Shown piece after piece: positions 1 through 12,266 of a stretch of DNA of 64,000 nt. The notes below the pieces were generated by a model. The model did no database searches, was not told where the DNA came from, and was given only the letters and a program-made list of their open reading frames with translations. Positions within the stretch are counted from its first letter, which is position 1. Every line of letters begins with the position of its first letter. The position numbers and the translations under genes were made by a program. The DNA comes from Unio delphinus (Eukaryota > Mollusca > Bivalvia > Unionida > Unionidae): the NCBI GenBank assembly GCA_029339505.1, contig JAQISU010000155.1:22288001-22352000 (forward strand), written 5' to 3'.

Positions 1-124
1 TTCTTGCAAATGCATGATATTATGAAAAGTATAGTAGAAATAATGAGTAATTACAGGTAATTCACTTTAAAAAAATGTACATCTGTAAGTTTAATCAATG
101 AAAATATAACCGTTTTCTGTACAG

Positions 125-980
125 ATTGCTAATTAATTATGCAGAAACGGAATTTACCGATATTCTCCGAAGTCGCAGTGTCAAGTGACGCGCGTCAACA
201 AATAATGGAAGTCGAGGTAAGCCTATGATTCTCTTTTGATGTAATTATTGCCTTATTCTTTGTCTGTCCTTCTCCTTAGTTCTTTATAGTCACCCACAAT
301 ATATGTATTGCTTATAGATTTCTCATTATATATGATAAATTACAAGAAGTAGGCAAAAAAGTCAATATGATGGAAAATCCTGACAAGAAGGGGTTCCTAA
401 GGGGCCATTCTTGAAAGTGTTTACTTCTCGTGTTTGTGTGATTCTGTTACGTTGTAAGATAAACCAATTAAAAATATGATAATTTGTATCATTGTAATCA
501 GAACCGCTATTAAAAAGTCTCGCTAAAGTCGCTTCTTTGGCTCAGAATAAAGTTGATTTTCTTGGGCATTTGCATTACCACATCACGTTCACGTATCCGA
601 TAGTCGATGTGATTTGTGCATTTGTTTGTATATTTACACGTTTGCTTCATTGCATAACACAAAAATTAATATTTTCCCACATAATATTTAATGGATTTAT
701 TTTATTTAGAATTTTTTTTACTGACAATTTTTTTAAAAAATTCTGCAGGACTTCGACCTGGTTGTTTTAGATGAAGTCGTTCTCCTTGTTGCACAGAGGT
801 ATATTCAAGATGTCCTGGCAGCAGAAGATAATGATTATAACCAAGGGAAAAGGCATACTGCTAATAGGCAGTTTATATTATGGACTTAACAGATACCTAA
901 GTAATGGCAACAGACATGTCATTCCAAGCTGTTGTGTATGGGGTATAATGGATAAATAATTTTGGCCAGTACCATGGCTT
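125..980 (+). pseudogene. Broken gene with P2X7-type C-terminal domain
   Basis: Two exon-like blocks on the + strand. Exon A (125-216) lies between an acceptor (TTTTCTGTACAG) and a donor (GAG|GTAAGC), with an ATG at 139 that opens 26 codons ending in phase 0. Exon B starts at 749 after TTCTGCAG and continues in phase with DFDLVVLDEVVLLVAQRY, then ANRQFILW. These are hallmarks of the P2X7 intracellular C-terminal domain found in large invertebrate families (D-F-x(2)-V-x-L near the start, then YRQF-x-LW). TAA at 887-889 ends that frame; the next frame carries on with GNRHVIPSCCVWGIMDK, the conserved NRxVIPSC core, up to TAA at 957. A third frame then shows FGQYHGF. The usual upstream cysteine/histidine cluster is absent. 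I infer a decayed copy; the family call rests on recalled motifs. Confidence 0.55.
217..748. other. Intron of the P2X7-like pseudogene
   Basis: Starts GTAAGC and ends TTCTGCAG. AT-rich, with poly-T tracts near its end; no other feature seen. Confidence 0.4.
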
Positions 981-1877
981 TACACAAGGAAGACTTGGAT
1001 GATCTATCCAAATATATGATGTGTGAATAATATAATTTATGTTGATTTTCTGTTGTATAAAACATTTCTTTTGTAGTATGCAATTTTTATTTTGCATGAA
1101 CAAGTTTTGTTAAACATATTTTAGTTACCTACCCACTAAAGAATGATTATATGTATGGCTATGTTTTGAAAGCAACTGTGAGGAGACTATTTATTAAAAA
1201 CATAGGATGAATCGAAGTTGACTAGCATTGTCTTGGGATGCAAACAATATAAAAAACAAAAGTACACTGGTGAACATGATTTTAATTGTGCATACACAGT
1301 AACACATTAAGTTAAATGATAAATAACGCATATTCATATTGAGTTGAGAAAGCAAAACTTGTTGCAGTGTTTCATGAATACAGATTGGCTAGCAAATATC
1401 AACAGAACTACAAACACTAGGATACTATTCTATCCAGACACTGCTCATTAATTACAATATCATGTAATACAAAATGGCTCTGGAAACAGAATAAGGTTTT
1501 TAAGACTAAAATACTAGTTCATCTAAAGCAACCTTGAATGCTTATATCACATATGTGCATCATCAGCCATCTTATTACAACTAAATCAAATAAACTCGAC
1601 ACCATTTAAAAGCATCAAATTTTCAGTTTTTTAAAATGTGTTCATTTACCATAGAAATAATTATACCCTTTATATGAATACCCAGATGAATGTACACAAC
1701 TGCATACACTGTAAAACTAACTATTATATATTATGAAATGTACAAAACTTATATAAGTACAAATGTGCACGTACAGGTATAACTTTAATTCAAGAGTACA
1801 TGTACAGTCAGGCATAAAAAACTGAAGGATATCATCTAAGAATAATTATGGCATATATAGAGGTTTTCCATGTTATT
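981..1877. other. Non-coding stretch
   Basis: AT-rich with no convincing coding frame, RNA gene or repeat that I recognise. Confidence 0.4.
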
Positions 1878-2300
1878 TAGGTTGGGTGGGGTGCTCCCAA
1901 TATTATTTAAATTATTACAAAAGACCCCCTTGGCATGTTTTTGTGAGGAATTGAAGTAGTGATAGATGCAGTGCTCAGAGCCCCCAGTCAGTGGTGCCAA
2001 CAGTTAAATTAATAAATACACAAAACGTGAAAGTCAAATAAACAATTTAATCTCATTAAATAACAGCCTTCTCTCAAATGAAATTCAAATTAAAATCCTA
2101 TCACTCGTCTTTAACTCAACCAAGTTATGGCCTATATTGTCATCTGACTTAGTGTAATAGATTTTCCTCTTGTCCTGTGTTCCTACTCGTCTGTATGATC
2201 TTTCTCTGGACTGGTAGTCCAATTCCATTCAGTCCATCACACTTCTGCCTCCATTCTTCCTTTTTCTTTGTCTCCCATAGACTTTTATATGAGAAACTAG
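1878..2300 (+). repeat. Dispersed repeat, copy A
   Basis: Collinear over roughly 400 bp with the reverse complement of 22150-22650. Shared landmarks in order are GGGTGGGGTGCTCCCA, a run ending in TTAAATAAC, the CAAGTTATGGCCTA-type block, GATTTTCCTCxTGTCCTGTG, and TTTCTCTGGACTGGTA. Open frames inside are by-products. It could be an LTR or a non-autonomous element; ends and target duplication are not clear. Confidence 0.6.
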
Positions 2301-2556
2301 TGTACCATTACTATAAAAGATTGATTACAGACATCCTATTCCAAAATACTAGACAGTTCTATAGAAATTACATTGATGTTTTAGTATGCTGTGCTTGGTT
2401 TCTATGCTTTTGACACAAGTGATTACCATTTACTCAATGCCAAACTTTAGTACATCACCTAAACAAACTACTGCAGAGAAACAAATATTGAAATTAAGCT
2501 CACCCCCATGTATGTTTCCTATTGCATTTCTTTTAAAATTAGGGTAGCTAGGTACT

Positions 2557-2588
<32 letters not shown>

Positions 2589-2605
2589 CACATATATATA
2601 CTGAA
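2557..2605. repeat. (CA)n microsatellite
   Basis: About 20 CA units with one CG interruption, followed by a short TA run. Confidence 0.95.
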
Positions 2606-3023
2606 TAGTATATATAATGTACTAAGTACAACGCAAAACTGGCTCAGATATACATATCAAATTCAGGAATGCAGGGGTCATGTTATCAGGCGAGGAGACT
2701 TTGACCTCTTGATTTTTTAAACGTAAAATGACTGGTTGTACTTTATACCTTCCTTGATGTACCCATTAAGTTCTGGCAGTGTTGTAATCCAAGGCATCAT
2801 GTATTTATGCAGTGTTGATACTAATTAGCCTATGCAGACAAACAAACTCTTACACATTCACAGGGGTGTTTTAATTGCTAACTGACCTTTAACCCTGTTT
2901 GTAGCAATATATCACTTCTGAGTTCATGAAATTGGGCCTACTGTACAGTGATGAAAATATACCAAATTCTGTTTCAAAATTGTAACAGTGTGTGTGATTT
3001 GGATTTTTAAGATACCTTGAACA

Positions 3024-3306
3024 ATGTTTCAGTCATATTGCTATGATGTTTGCAGTGTGGCAGTTTATAGTGATATCTAGCACTGAGGCATCATGCCGCA
3101 GTCATGTAGCATGACATCCCACCCAGTTACATTATCCTGACAGTAGGACGACCAGTCCATACACTAACCTCTTAATGCTGAGCATCAAATGAGGCAGCTG
3201 TTAATACCATTTTTATGTCTTTGGTATGACCTTGCCAGGGATCAAGGCCTCCACAACCTCTTGCATCTGAGGTGGATGTTCCTACCACTAGGCCACTGGA
3301 ACGGTC
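3024..3306 (-). repeat. tRNA-derived SINE, copy 1
   Basis: Read on the - strand it begins with a degraded tRNA-like head (GGCCTAGTGGTAGGAAC, an A-box relative) and continues into a body shared with copies at 39429-39708 and 42641-43034. The body landmarks are CTTAATGCTGAGC, a GTCGTCCTACTG-type block and CATGCTACATGACTGCGGCATGA-type end. The B box is badly decayed here compared with the 39.4-kb copy, so this is an old insertion. Confidence 0.7.
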
Positions 3307-4316
3307 AACACCAGTATGCAAATAGTAATTTGTTGTGAACAAATATAATCAGTAAAGATTGTTTCTAATTGATTTCTTTTTTATAAAAAAAAAAACAGAA
3401 GTTAACAGCATTTTTTTCTTTATAAAATTAGTTTGAAACTGTATGTGAACCGGTAATGGCAGACATCGCTGCACCTGTGATAAACTACTTCATTACATTG
3501 TATTCTTAAAAAATTGGGCAAATAAATTCAGGAAAATATGTAATTTAATTAAAACAAAGTCTAAATATTTTGTGTTAGAAAATTTAGCCTAAATATTTAA
3601 TAATGAAAAATGAAATATGGGACAATACTATGTTGTGGAATTTGAAACAATGTTGTTAAGCTCAATGCTGTTTTCTGATTTAATTCATTTTCATGAAAAT
3701 ACATACATACATACATACATACATACATACATACATACATACATACATACATGGATTGAAGTCATTTGCTCCCATGTACATTTTTTCTTCTTCAAAGTAT
3801 GCTAGAAATCTTTCTGACTGCAATTTTACACAAAACATGTAGAAAATAAAATTATTAAACGGTACTTTATTATGCAATAATACCGACTTGCAATTACACG
3901 ATTTTAATCTTATTACTCCTAAAAGATTAAATGAATTACAATGAATAGTTTCTGCTGTTCTTTTTTTTTATACATCATATGGCCAAAATACACTGCATTT
4001 ACCTCAATCTAAACATACATATAAGACAAGTATAAATGCAATGGGTATGAAAAGTTTGAAAAGGTCCTACATCTTGTGGTTCAAATGCATGTTTTTTTTA
4101 AAAACTTTAAGAACATAATCAACAGTGGTCTGAAGATAAACTGAATCTTGGAAATCAAACAGATGCTGGACTTTGGCTCATAGTAGACACTTCAAGAAAG
4201 ACAGTCAAAGTCTATATGGGTCCATGGTAGGGATCATTTGTTATCATACAATCACTAGAATAGTCTCTCCATAACAATTTGATATCAATAGGTGTTATCT
4301 GACTAAAAGGCCTAAA
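3307..4316. other. Non-coding stretch around the ACAT array
   Basis: AT-rich, with poly-A and poly-T runs. Apart from the ACAT array I see no gene or recognisable element. Confidence 0.4.
3702..3752. repeat. (ACAT)n microsatellite
   Basis: About twelve ACAT units; it creates spurious open frames on both strands. Confidence 0.95.
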
Positions 4317-6655
4317 TCATTTTAGCTTAAAATGAGATTTCTGCTTTGTAACAATCTCTTCTGTAGGTGGTGGTGGTATTGGAGGAAGTACATCAGATAT
4401 TCACCTATGATCATTTATGACCAAAACAACTGGCTGGTTCATTCCAACTCTATCATCTAACCTCATTTTCAATATTTTTATAATTATTTCCTGAATATAC
4501 AGGTACTGTTGATCAGCTTTCTTTGGGTTTGCAGACCATCTCTCACTTTTTTGTTGAATGACCTTTGGTATCTGACAAGAAAATGCAAACATTTCACTGA
4601 CAATGTCATTTTATATTTTTTTAATTCTCAAAAGTCCAAATAAAAACTGCATACAATTACATGTAACAAATCATTTTGCTACAGATGAAAATGTAAATAT
4701 AGAAAACCTGTATCTAACCCATATATCATAAAAAAGTTTAGATTATTTACAGAATTTTCTAATTACATTAGACTAATTCTAACCAAAATTGGTTTATGAA
4801 ATTTATTTTTAAAAATTTCTTCTGTAAAAGATTAAATTGTACCACAAACAGATGGTTTATCAACTTTCAGGTAAAGCATTAATATTTTAATGAAAATTAA
4901 TTATTATGTTAACAAACAAGAATAAAGTTTATTACCTTATTTTTCCATCTGTGTTTACAATCACATCTCTGTCAATATGATTGTTATGATCAAGAGTTGC
5001 CAACAGATTCCTAGCTCTGAAAGCTGATGGAATATATGAATGTTCTTTGGAGGCATACAATAAAATCAAACTTCTGGAAATTCTCCAGTTCTGCTGTACT
5101 TCTGAAACAAAGTAAAATAACTAAATAAATAAATTGATTCAGATGCAAAGAACTATTTTAAAATTATAAATCCCAATTAATCTGTTTTGATGAAAATGCC
5201 AATGTACAGTAGCATTATACAGGCAGAGAATAATCAACTCATTTCACCCCTACAAATTTTTTTCCTTGTCACCTGAAATGGGGGTAGGGAATGCATTTGT
5301 GGGCTAATTTTGAATACATTGAAATACATCTGCTTCCAAGAATTTTTTGCTTAGATATATGCCTAGGTGTGCTAGAAACATCATTCGGCATCTGCATAAG
5401 GGTAAAAGTTGGAGTTTTTTCTTCTTCTGACCTATCATTTTCCTCCTGGCCACTTTTTACTTCCAATCTCCAATTTATCCTACTCCTGCAAATGTTTATC
5501 TGTCTGTGTATAGCTCAGACTGATATGAATTAGACTGCAAGCAAAAAAGTAAAAATTCCAGAAACAAAATCTGATTCCAACAATGGGCATGTGCACAAAA
5601 ATCGGGTAAAGCTTGACCCCTATCTCCCTGTACACATGCATACTTTATTTTTTTACACACACCCCATCTGCGTACATGCAATTGCCCTCCCCATTCTGTA
5701 GAACAGCCTATATTTAATCCACACTGAAAAGACCAAGGATTAATAATATTATGTATTTAATATAACAGATAGTCCACCAATGTTGAATGTCTGGCTGCAT
5801 CAAATAAATAAGCTGTGTAACCTTAAAAAGTTTGTCGATTGTCCACTAAAACTCAAACGCCAACTGAACCCAGTCAAGCAGGTTACATATTAGACAAATT
5901 ACTATCGAGGTATATGTGTACATACATAATCAGCAGACCTCCCACCCCCATACACAAGCATATGCATTTGGGTAAACACTGTTTTCACTGTTTTATCTTT
6001 AAAAAGAAAGTTATTTAATTTTTCCCGTGGGGTAAGGAATGATGCCACATCCCCACGGGCGTTTATGCACACATAGTGTGCTATTTAATTTGGTCATGCA
6101 TAAAATATACTTAACTGTATTGCATTAATTTTATTTACAGCCATCACTATTTACATTATAAATAATTTGTATTTTTAAAAAAAAAAACTAATGACTTTGC
6201 CTCTAAATAGTCTTATGGTTGCGTGCGAAAATGAAGATGATCATTAATACCCCCTTTGGTAGCCTCAAAAAAAAGCTACTGTATGTTATGTACATGCGGA
6301 TTTCAGTGATATTGTTGCAGGGCTGTGGCATTTTATTTCAAGCTAAATGGAATAATGCCAGTTTATATAAAATATGTTATTTTAAGAGTTTTGATAAAGA
6401 GTTAACAATACAGAAATAAAACAGCGGTATAAAAACTTGACTGTACATTGCAAAATTGAGACTCACTAGTATCCAGCAAGAATTTGGCGACCTCTGGATT
6501 ATTTTCCAGGCTCAAAGTGGACTTCTTTTTATTCCATCGTTCATGCTGGTCACCAATACATATGCGTGTGCTGCCATAATTTGCCCAAACAGCTTTTTTT
6601 CCCTCCTCCTTTCAGAATCTAAGTGTTGCTTTCGCTCTAGTTGCGGACACGCCAT
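4317..6655 (-). pseudogene. Three-exon gene of unrecognised family, disabled
   Basis: Three exons on the - strand. Exon 1 (6467-6655) starts with ATG and ends at a GTGAGT donor. Exon 2 (4936-5101) runs from TTTGTTTCAG to GTAATA. Exon 3 (4317-4571) starts after TTCTTGTCAG and ends TGA. Exon 1 contains RICIGDQHERW and PEVAKFLLD; exon 2 contains LYASKEHSYIPSAFRARNLL and LDHNNHIDRD; exon 3 has a basic, Trp-containing SERWSANPKKADQ region and a PPIPPPPTEEIV tail. Splice phases match between exons (1, then 2) only if one A is added to an A7 run in exon 1 (about 6594-6600) and one to an A6 run in exon 3 (about 4547-4552). A TGA near 4403-4411 interrupts the frame just before the proline tail. Intact, the product would be about 200 residues. 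I recognise a pattern seen in uncharacterised invertebrate proteins but cannot name a function. Introns are retained, so this is not a processed copy. Confidence 0.6.
5102..6466 (-). other. Intron 1 of the disabled three-exon gene
   Basis: Bounded by GTGAGT and TTTCAG on the - strand. An open stretch at 5269-5470 (-), acidic and 65 codons long, has a possible acceptor (CATTTGCAG) but reads into a stop in the required phase, so I do not call it an exon. Confidence 0.4.
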
Positions 6656-6895
6656 TATTTTTGTAAACACGTGTTTGCGCATGGCTAAAATTATTAATCT
6701 TCGGGAGAGGTCAACACAGAGTTACATGAATATAGGCGTGGCGAATAGCGAATTTTTGTCTGCAGACAATAATTAAAAATCGCGTATTTTATCACAAAAT
6801 TACCGATACTAGCCTGATTTCGGCCTCAGTAACAGCCTGAATCGTAATTTTTCAACTAAATAAGTAATCACGAACTGAAAAAAGAACAAAATAAT

Positions 6896-6901
6896 TTTAT
6901 T
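6896..6901 (-). promoter_or_regulatory. Polyadenylation signal AATAAA
   Basis: AATAAA on the - strand lies about 38 nt downstream of the stop codon at 6939, the right place for the terminal exon 6939-7143. Confidence 0.5.
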
Positions 6902-6938
6902 CGTTTTTACTTAGGTTGTATGCCTTTAATTGTCAAAT

Positions 6939-7143
6939 TTAGTTCACTTTGGAAATAGTGAACTTCTCTACAACAGATTTAAAATATTCCTCAAACACCA
7001 TGCTATTAACTCCAGCCACATCTGTGATGATTTTCTGCAAAACCTGTTGCATTTTAATGTGGAATCCACAAGGTACCATTTTATTATGTAACATATTAAC
7101 TGAATAAAATATTGTGTATATCTGCTTTGCTATATGAAGCACT
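6939..7143 (-). CDS. Terminal coding exon of an unidentified gene
   Basis: On the - strand a good acceptor (TTTCTTTTCCCAG) opens a 67-codon frame ending TAA at 6939, with AATAAA following. The C-terminal half reads like folded protein: KMQQVLQKIITDVAGVNSM, then an aromatic/charged helix with FEEYFKSVVEKF. No domain is recognised. The incoming phase is 1, which does not match the phase-2 end of the 12220-12266 exon, so a joining exon would be needed if this is the 3' end of the zinc-ribbon gene. It lies 284 bp upstream of the disabled three-exon gene on the same strand and could instead belong to a separate gene. Confidence 0.4.
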
Positions 7144-7373
7144 GGGAAAAGAAATTATAATGGCTCTTGTGATGCACATGCAAGTTTCAAGAGATGCATA
7201 CTAAATGAGAAAAGTATACAGCAGTGATCACATTTTTTTAATATGTATTTTTGTGGCTAAGAATCATGCATTAATATATATGAATGACAAATGCAGTGTA
7301 TAAATAGAGAATATGTGCACAAAAAACATAATTTCAAGAACATCTCTCCTTGATTCCATTTGAATCTAGATGC

Positions 7374-8640
7374 TTAATATCTTGCTAATATACTCAGACT
7401 AAGTTTTGAAACAAGTAGTTTGTGGTGGTAAACAAATTTGAATGATGCAATAGTAACCTGTTGCACTTGCATATCTGGTAATTGTCTGTTAGAAAAATAC
7501 TCCAACCAAACAAATGAAAATGTTCTCATCCAATTCTGGTGAACAGGAAATTCCAAAACACTGGAACGTCTTTGTGGGACACGCATACATATTAATCATG
7601 TGCAGTGCCACTCATTTTCATTCTTTTTGAGGGAGTAGCCTAACTTGGTGGAAATCACTGCAGGACAGAATGTGGTGAATCTGGCATAGCAACAGGAAAG
7701 CATTACATCAGTAAAATTTGTTCCAGCCGCTTTTAATAACAGTAATACCATACCTGTTGATAATTTGCATAGCTGAACACAAGGAATACTGAGAACCTAA
7801 GTGATCAATCAGCAGGAGACTACTGTAGCAGGGTCTTCAGAAAATTTGAGTGATGGAATTAGGGCCACTTGACTAGCCTGAATAGTTGAAACTAAGCATT
7901 GTTTCATTTTCAAATGGAAAAATCAGCTGCTGCAGTCAGAGGAACAACTAGGACTAGGACTAATGTTATCTGTTATAACCAATCATAAGCAAACAATTTT
8001 CCACTTGGCATCATACAACTCTGACACTGATATTCTCCTGGACTGAATGATACAGTGACTTGGCAACTTTGATCTAACATTTCTTTGGAGAGAGATTGTT
8101 TGTAATGAGGTAAGCATTAAGTTGGAGAATCTGTGGACTGCTGTCTAGGAGAGAGCCAATGTGCTGTAACAGGGTGTCCTCCCTCGAAGGTAAGATATTG
8201 GGATGGTCCACCAGGAGATCAAGAAGACTATTGAACCACTGTAATCACTGGGCCACAGATAGGCAATCAAACTGAACTGATAAGTGGACTGTCTTACATT
8301 GTCAAGGACTTGTGAAAGGTGAGAAGGCATAAGTGAATGAATGATCCCACTTCAGGATGAAAGCATCCATTGCCCAGGTGCTCTGCTTGGGGACTGGAAT
8401 AACGTTAAAAAGGAGCTTGCTGTTTACCTTTGTGGCAAACATGTCCACTAAAGGAGTTCCCCAAAGATGGAATAGAGACTGCACCCTTACATAGGTGTGT
8501 ACATCACTCCCTGCTTGTGAGCTGTACAAGTAGAAGGTGTTTGCTACCACACATGAGTCAGCATGACTCACTCTCTGCACTTTCTCAATGATGCTCTTTA
8601 GGACAGGTGTCATTTCTTTACATTTTACAGAGATTTTCTT
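7374..8640 (-). mobile_element. DIRS-like tyrosine-recombinase retrotransposon fragment
   Basis: Decayed, 5'-truncated remnant read on the - strand. 8302-8613 matches the end of the RNase H region of DIRS-type elements: LWGTPLVDMFATKVN, then PVPKQSTWAMDAF and a FTYAFSP motif. 8145-8330 continues with the typical FSLIAYLWPSD segment in a shifted frame. 7374-7586 resembles the N-terminal SAM-like part of the element's tyrosine recombinase (SSVLEF...HQNW...F, then VQQVTIASFKFVYHHKLL). The catalytic Arg-His-Arg-Tyr part is missing. Assignment is from remembered family motifs. It sits in the region between the zinc-ribbon gene exons and the 6939 terminal exon. Confidence 0.6.
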
Positions 8641-10379
8641 TCCATGGTATCTGTTTACTGGTACTTAGCCAACAACTTACAGTATCAACTTCCATATAAC
8701 CTCACATGTATTAGTATTTTAATTTCTACTCACCTAAATTCTAGTGCCATATATAGCAGGATCTAATCATAAAATTTGAATGATATGTTAAATAAAATGA
8801 TGAAATGTGGCCATGAAAATTCTTATAGATATGTTAGTTAATGGGCAAACATGGAAAGTATCCAAGTTTCATGTCTATGTCTCAAAGTGTATTAGAGTAA
8901 AATTGTGGAAACAGAAATAGATCAATAACCTTCACCCTGCTGATAAAATCTTGACTGAAGTAAATGTACAAAGGTTTTGATCAGCTAACTTCTAATAGCA
9001 CTTAAGATAACATAAAGAAACAAATGCAATCATGAAAAATATGACCTTGACCTTAACATTTAAAATAAAGCCTCAAATATGAAATGCAACACATCTTCTA
9101 CAGACAATATAAATTTAATATACCCAAATTTATTAATTTAATTTAAATTTCTCACAAGTCATATATAGTTCCAAAGGAAAAATGTTCTGTAACAAGACAT
9201 ACTGGCCTGTGACCCTGGTCTTGAAGACAAGACCTTCATAGATACCCACAGTATGTGATTCTGCATTGAACATTGCACAAGAGTCAGTCCATTTATATAT
9301 ATCTAACAAGGTCTGATAGTAATATTCACCATAAAGATGAGTAGGGGGTAACAAGGTTATAATTAATGATATTGCTTAGCACTGTTCCTGGTGTGAACAA
9401 TCAAAAACAAAAAATAAGATTGATCACCACACAATTTTATTAACTTTGCATATCAAATGGAGAAATAATTAAGGAAGAATGCTTTATTCTTTCTCTCTAA
9501 CATTTACCAAATATCACACATCACAAATAATGTGTTGGCACATTGTGATGCTAGATAAATCTTGATACATGTATATTCTAATTAAGATAGAGATATTATG
9601 TGGAATAAGTTTATTTGAGGTCAAATCTATAAATCATCAATGCAGCAGTTTTATCTTAATTTACTAGAATTCCATAAACTTGTGAATTCCACTAAGAACC
9701 TCAATATATGTTTAACTCATGACCAGATAAATTAACACAACTGTAGTTTGTCTCCTAGACTTTGATCAATATTTTCAAAGTTAAAGGGCTTTTCCCAGTC
9801 TGGAACAAATCTTACAACTTATTCCTGATTTTCCATTAGCATGGAAATGCTGCATATAAATATTGTCAGATTGCCATCAATATTGCTATTTTGAGGTTGA
9901 ACCATTTTAATGTAAGAACAACTATAAATCATAAGAATTAAATGGGATATTAAAAACAAAAAGAATAACGGAATGGAAGTCAATACAGGAGAGGCAGTTT
10001 TAACACATATCTTCACATTTTGTGGAAGGGGTTGTCCAAATCAGTATAATTTCCTTTTAGGTCCAGCTACATACAATAAAAAGTTAAGTGTTTTCTCCCA
10101 TATGTATCACTCCCCCCTCCTAAATTTAATGAATACCACATTACCAATTAGCACAGGTTTTTTTGCCACAATCATAATAAAACCTGTAAATTAATTAACA
10201 AAGCTCAATCTGATCATGTAAGTGTTTGACTTTAAAATCAATTGCCATAATCAAGTGCTTACATAAAAGTGGCTTCTTCCAAACTGACAGTAAGATGCTT
10301 TTAATAATATTCTAATTTGGGGACAATGGACAAAAAATTGCTTGAAACTTGTACTTCGGTGTATTACAAAAGTAATAAT
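8641..10379. other. Non-coding stretch
   Basis: AT-rich. One - strand open stretch at 9133-9354 is discussed among the findings; otherwise no gene or clear repeat. Confidence 0.35.
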
Positions 10380-10810
10380 AATAAGATTTTCCAGATGGCT
10401 ATTGTGGCAGCTATTTTGGATTTCAAATTGCCACCAATGTCACTGACAACAAGCAAGACAAATCTTTCAATGAAAGCCCTATCCTAAGATAATCATTCAT
10501 TCTGGAAAAGTACTAACAACATTTTCAAGATGGTCATTTAGGAACAACTAGACATCATAAGAAGTCTTTTGATACATATCCCATATAGATACAACTATCC
10601 AAGAAGTAGTAATGACAAGATTCTCTAGATGGCAGCAGTGGCAGCCATACTGAATGTGCAAGCACAACTGTATCAGCACATCTGATATTAAGAACCAACA
10701 AGACCTTGGGCAGAATGTGTATGTAAAGCTTCATGGCAATCCCTCAAGTAGTTCAGGAGTAGCAAAATTAAACTTCTAACAAACGGATGGACAATACTGT
10801 TCAGCCATCC
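10380..10810. repeat. Diverged repeat, two units about 234 bp apart
   Basis: Two similar blocks start at CAGATGGCTATTGTGGCAGC (about 10392) and TAGATGGCAGCAGTGGCAGC (about 10626); each is followed by text with AAGACAAATC / AAGACCTTGG and a TAGTTCAGGAGTAGCAAAA-like end. The motif style (ATGGC-GTGGCAGCCAT then ACAAACGGATGGAC) is that of an old interspersed molluscan-type repeat. Confidence 0.35.
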
Positions 10811-11815
10811 ATTAAGCTCTTCTACAATTGAAGTGTCATCTTTGTCTACCACCCCTGGGGTTCCCAGAGGGGGTTAAATATCTGAATGTATAAATAATGC
10901 AATTACTACAATTAAATTTTCAAATATTTTCTAAGCATACTATACATATGCAGTCACAGCAGGAAGATAATATCATATATCACAAATTTCACATTTTATG
11001 CCTACTGGTTAAATATATGAAGGTGGGAATGAGATAGCAGTGATTCCTCTGAAATTTTCACACTGGTTAGGAATTTCCCATCTTGCATTTCACAAGATGG
11101 GATTTTCAATTTCTTAGAAGGGCACCTTTTTGCGGAGAACAATATTTCTGGAAAAAAACTTTTATTACTTTTCAAGAAATTTTAAATTAAAATACAACTT
11201 AAACCTTTATATCATCAATACTGACACTCCAGCAGCAGTCATGTGATGAAAATGATAACATGACAATTACATTATAACTGCATGTAACAGCAGCGATTTT
11301 CCCATCAAAAACTAAAAACTGCATATCCACCATTGCACAATGTCACCAAGTTCATTTGGCAAGAATTTTAATAAGGTCCCCTCTCAAACAAAATGTGTGT
11401 TTCTGTTTGGCAAACCATCCTCATTTTTCCACCCACTCCTGGGTATATATATATACAATTCCCAAAATTGATTTGTACATCTGAGATGATTTAACCAAGC
11501 ACCTGATGTGCTTAGTACATCACATATAGCTAATCATTATCATATATATAATGTTTAAAAATAAAAAACAAACTGCCAATCTACCCTAATTTTAAAACCA
11601 ATGAAATAGGAAACACATATTTTATTTTGGGGGGGAGCACCTAATCAACTTAAAATGTCTTGCTGCTCAACTGCAAAATATAATTTAGGATGCACTAATA
11701 ATTATGGCAGTCAGTGCAGAAGTCTTGTGCTTACATTATGAGATAAAGCTTTGCAATACCAACAAATGTTTTAGCTTTTGTTATGTTCACAGCAATTTTT
11801 GTGTGCTCGCTCATA
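10811..11815. other. Non-coding stretch
   Basis: AT-rich; short TA runs near 11443-11455; no coding signal seen. Confidence 0.35.
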
Positions 11816-12003
11816 CAGTCGACTCCGGTTAACTGCACACCCTAGGGCCCGTCACAAGACCGTGCAGTTAACCGGAGTGTGCAGTTAACCGGAGTACGGT
11901 ACAGTACATTTTTAAGCATCGGGGAAGAAACAGGACCGGCGTGATTACATGCAGTTATCCGGAGTGTGCAGTTAACCATATTGCAGTTAAGTGAAGTCGA
12001 CTG
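11816..12003. mobile_element. pogo/Tigger-like MITE, copy 1
   Basis: 188-bp element with terminal inverted repeats CAGTCGACTCC... / ...AAGTCGACTG flanked by TA on both sides (11814-11815 and 12004-12005), the TA duplication expected of Tc1/mariner-pogo elements. Inside, the core GTGCAGTTAACCGGAGT recurs several times in both orientations. No coding capacity. The same structure recurs at 20332-20508. Confidence 0.85.
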
Positions 12004-12131
12004 TATTTATTGGGAAAATTCATTACATCTGCGAGTGAATTGACACAAATGCACATCTTGGTGAAAACTGAAATGGAGCAAATGGAATGAGGATTCATGA
12101 TTTTCAAACATACTACAGTTGCTCTGGTTTC

Positions 12132-12134
<3 letters not shown>

Positions 12135-12179
<45 letters not shown>
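12135..12179. repeat. (ATT)n microsatellite
   Basis: About 15 ATT units. Confidence 0.95.
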
Positions 12180-12181
<2 letters not shown>

Positions 12182-12219
12182 CCAATATCATAGTAGTTTT
12201 GATAACTAAACAACTTTAC

Positions 12220-12266
12220 CTTTGATTTGCATGATTTCCTGTACCCTTTCCTTCAGCAGCAACTCT
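12220..12266 (-). CDS. Probable 47-nt exon of the zinc-ribbon gene
   Basis: On the - strand TTATTTTACAG precedes a 47-nt block that ends in CAAAG|GTAAAG. Read in the phase 0 left by the 13838-15198 exon it is fully open, encoding RVAAEGKGTGNHANQ plus two bases, in the same polar, low-complexity style as the preceding exon. It leaves phase 2. I could not find the following exon. Confidence 0.4.

Noticed and set aside
3617..3877. Overlapping open frames on both strands
   Set aside because: Both run through the ACAT array, which is open in several frames.
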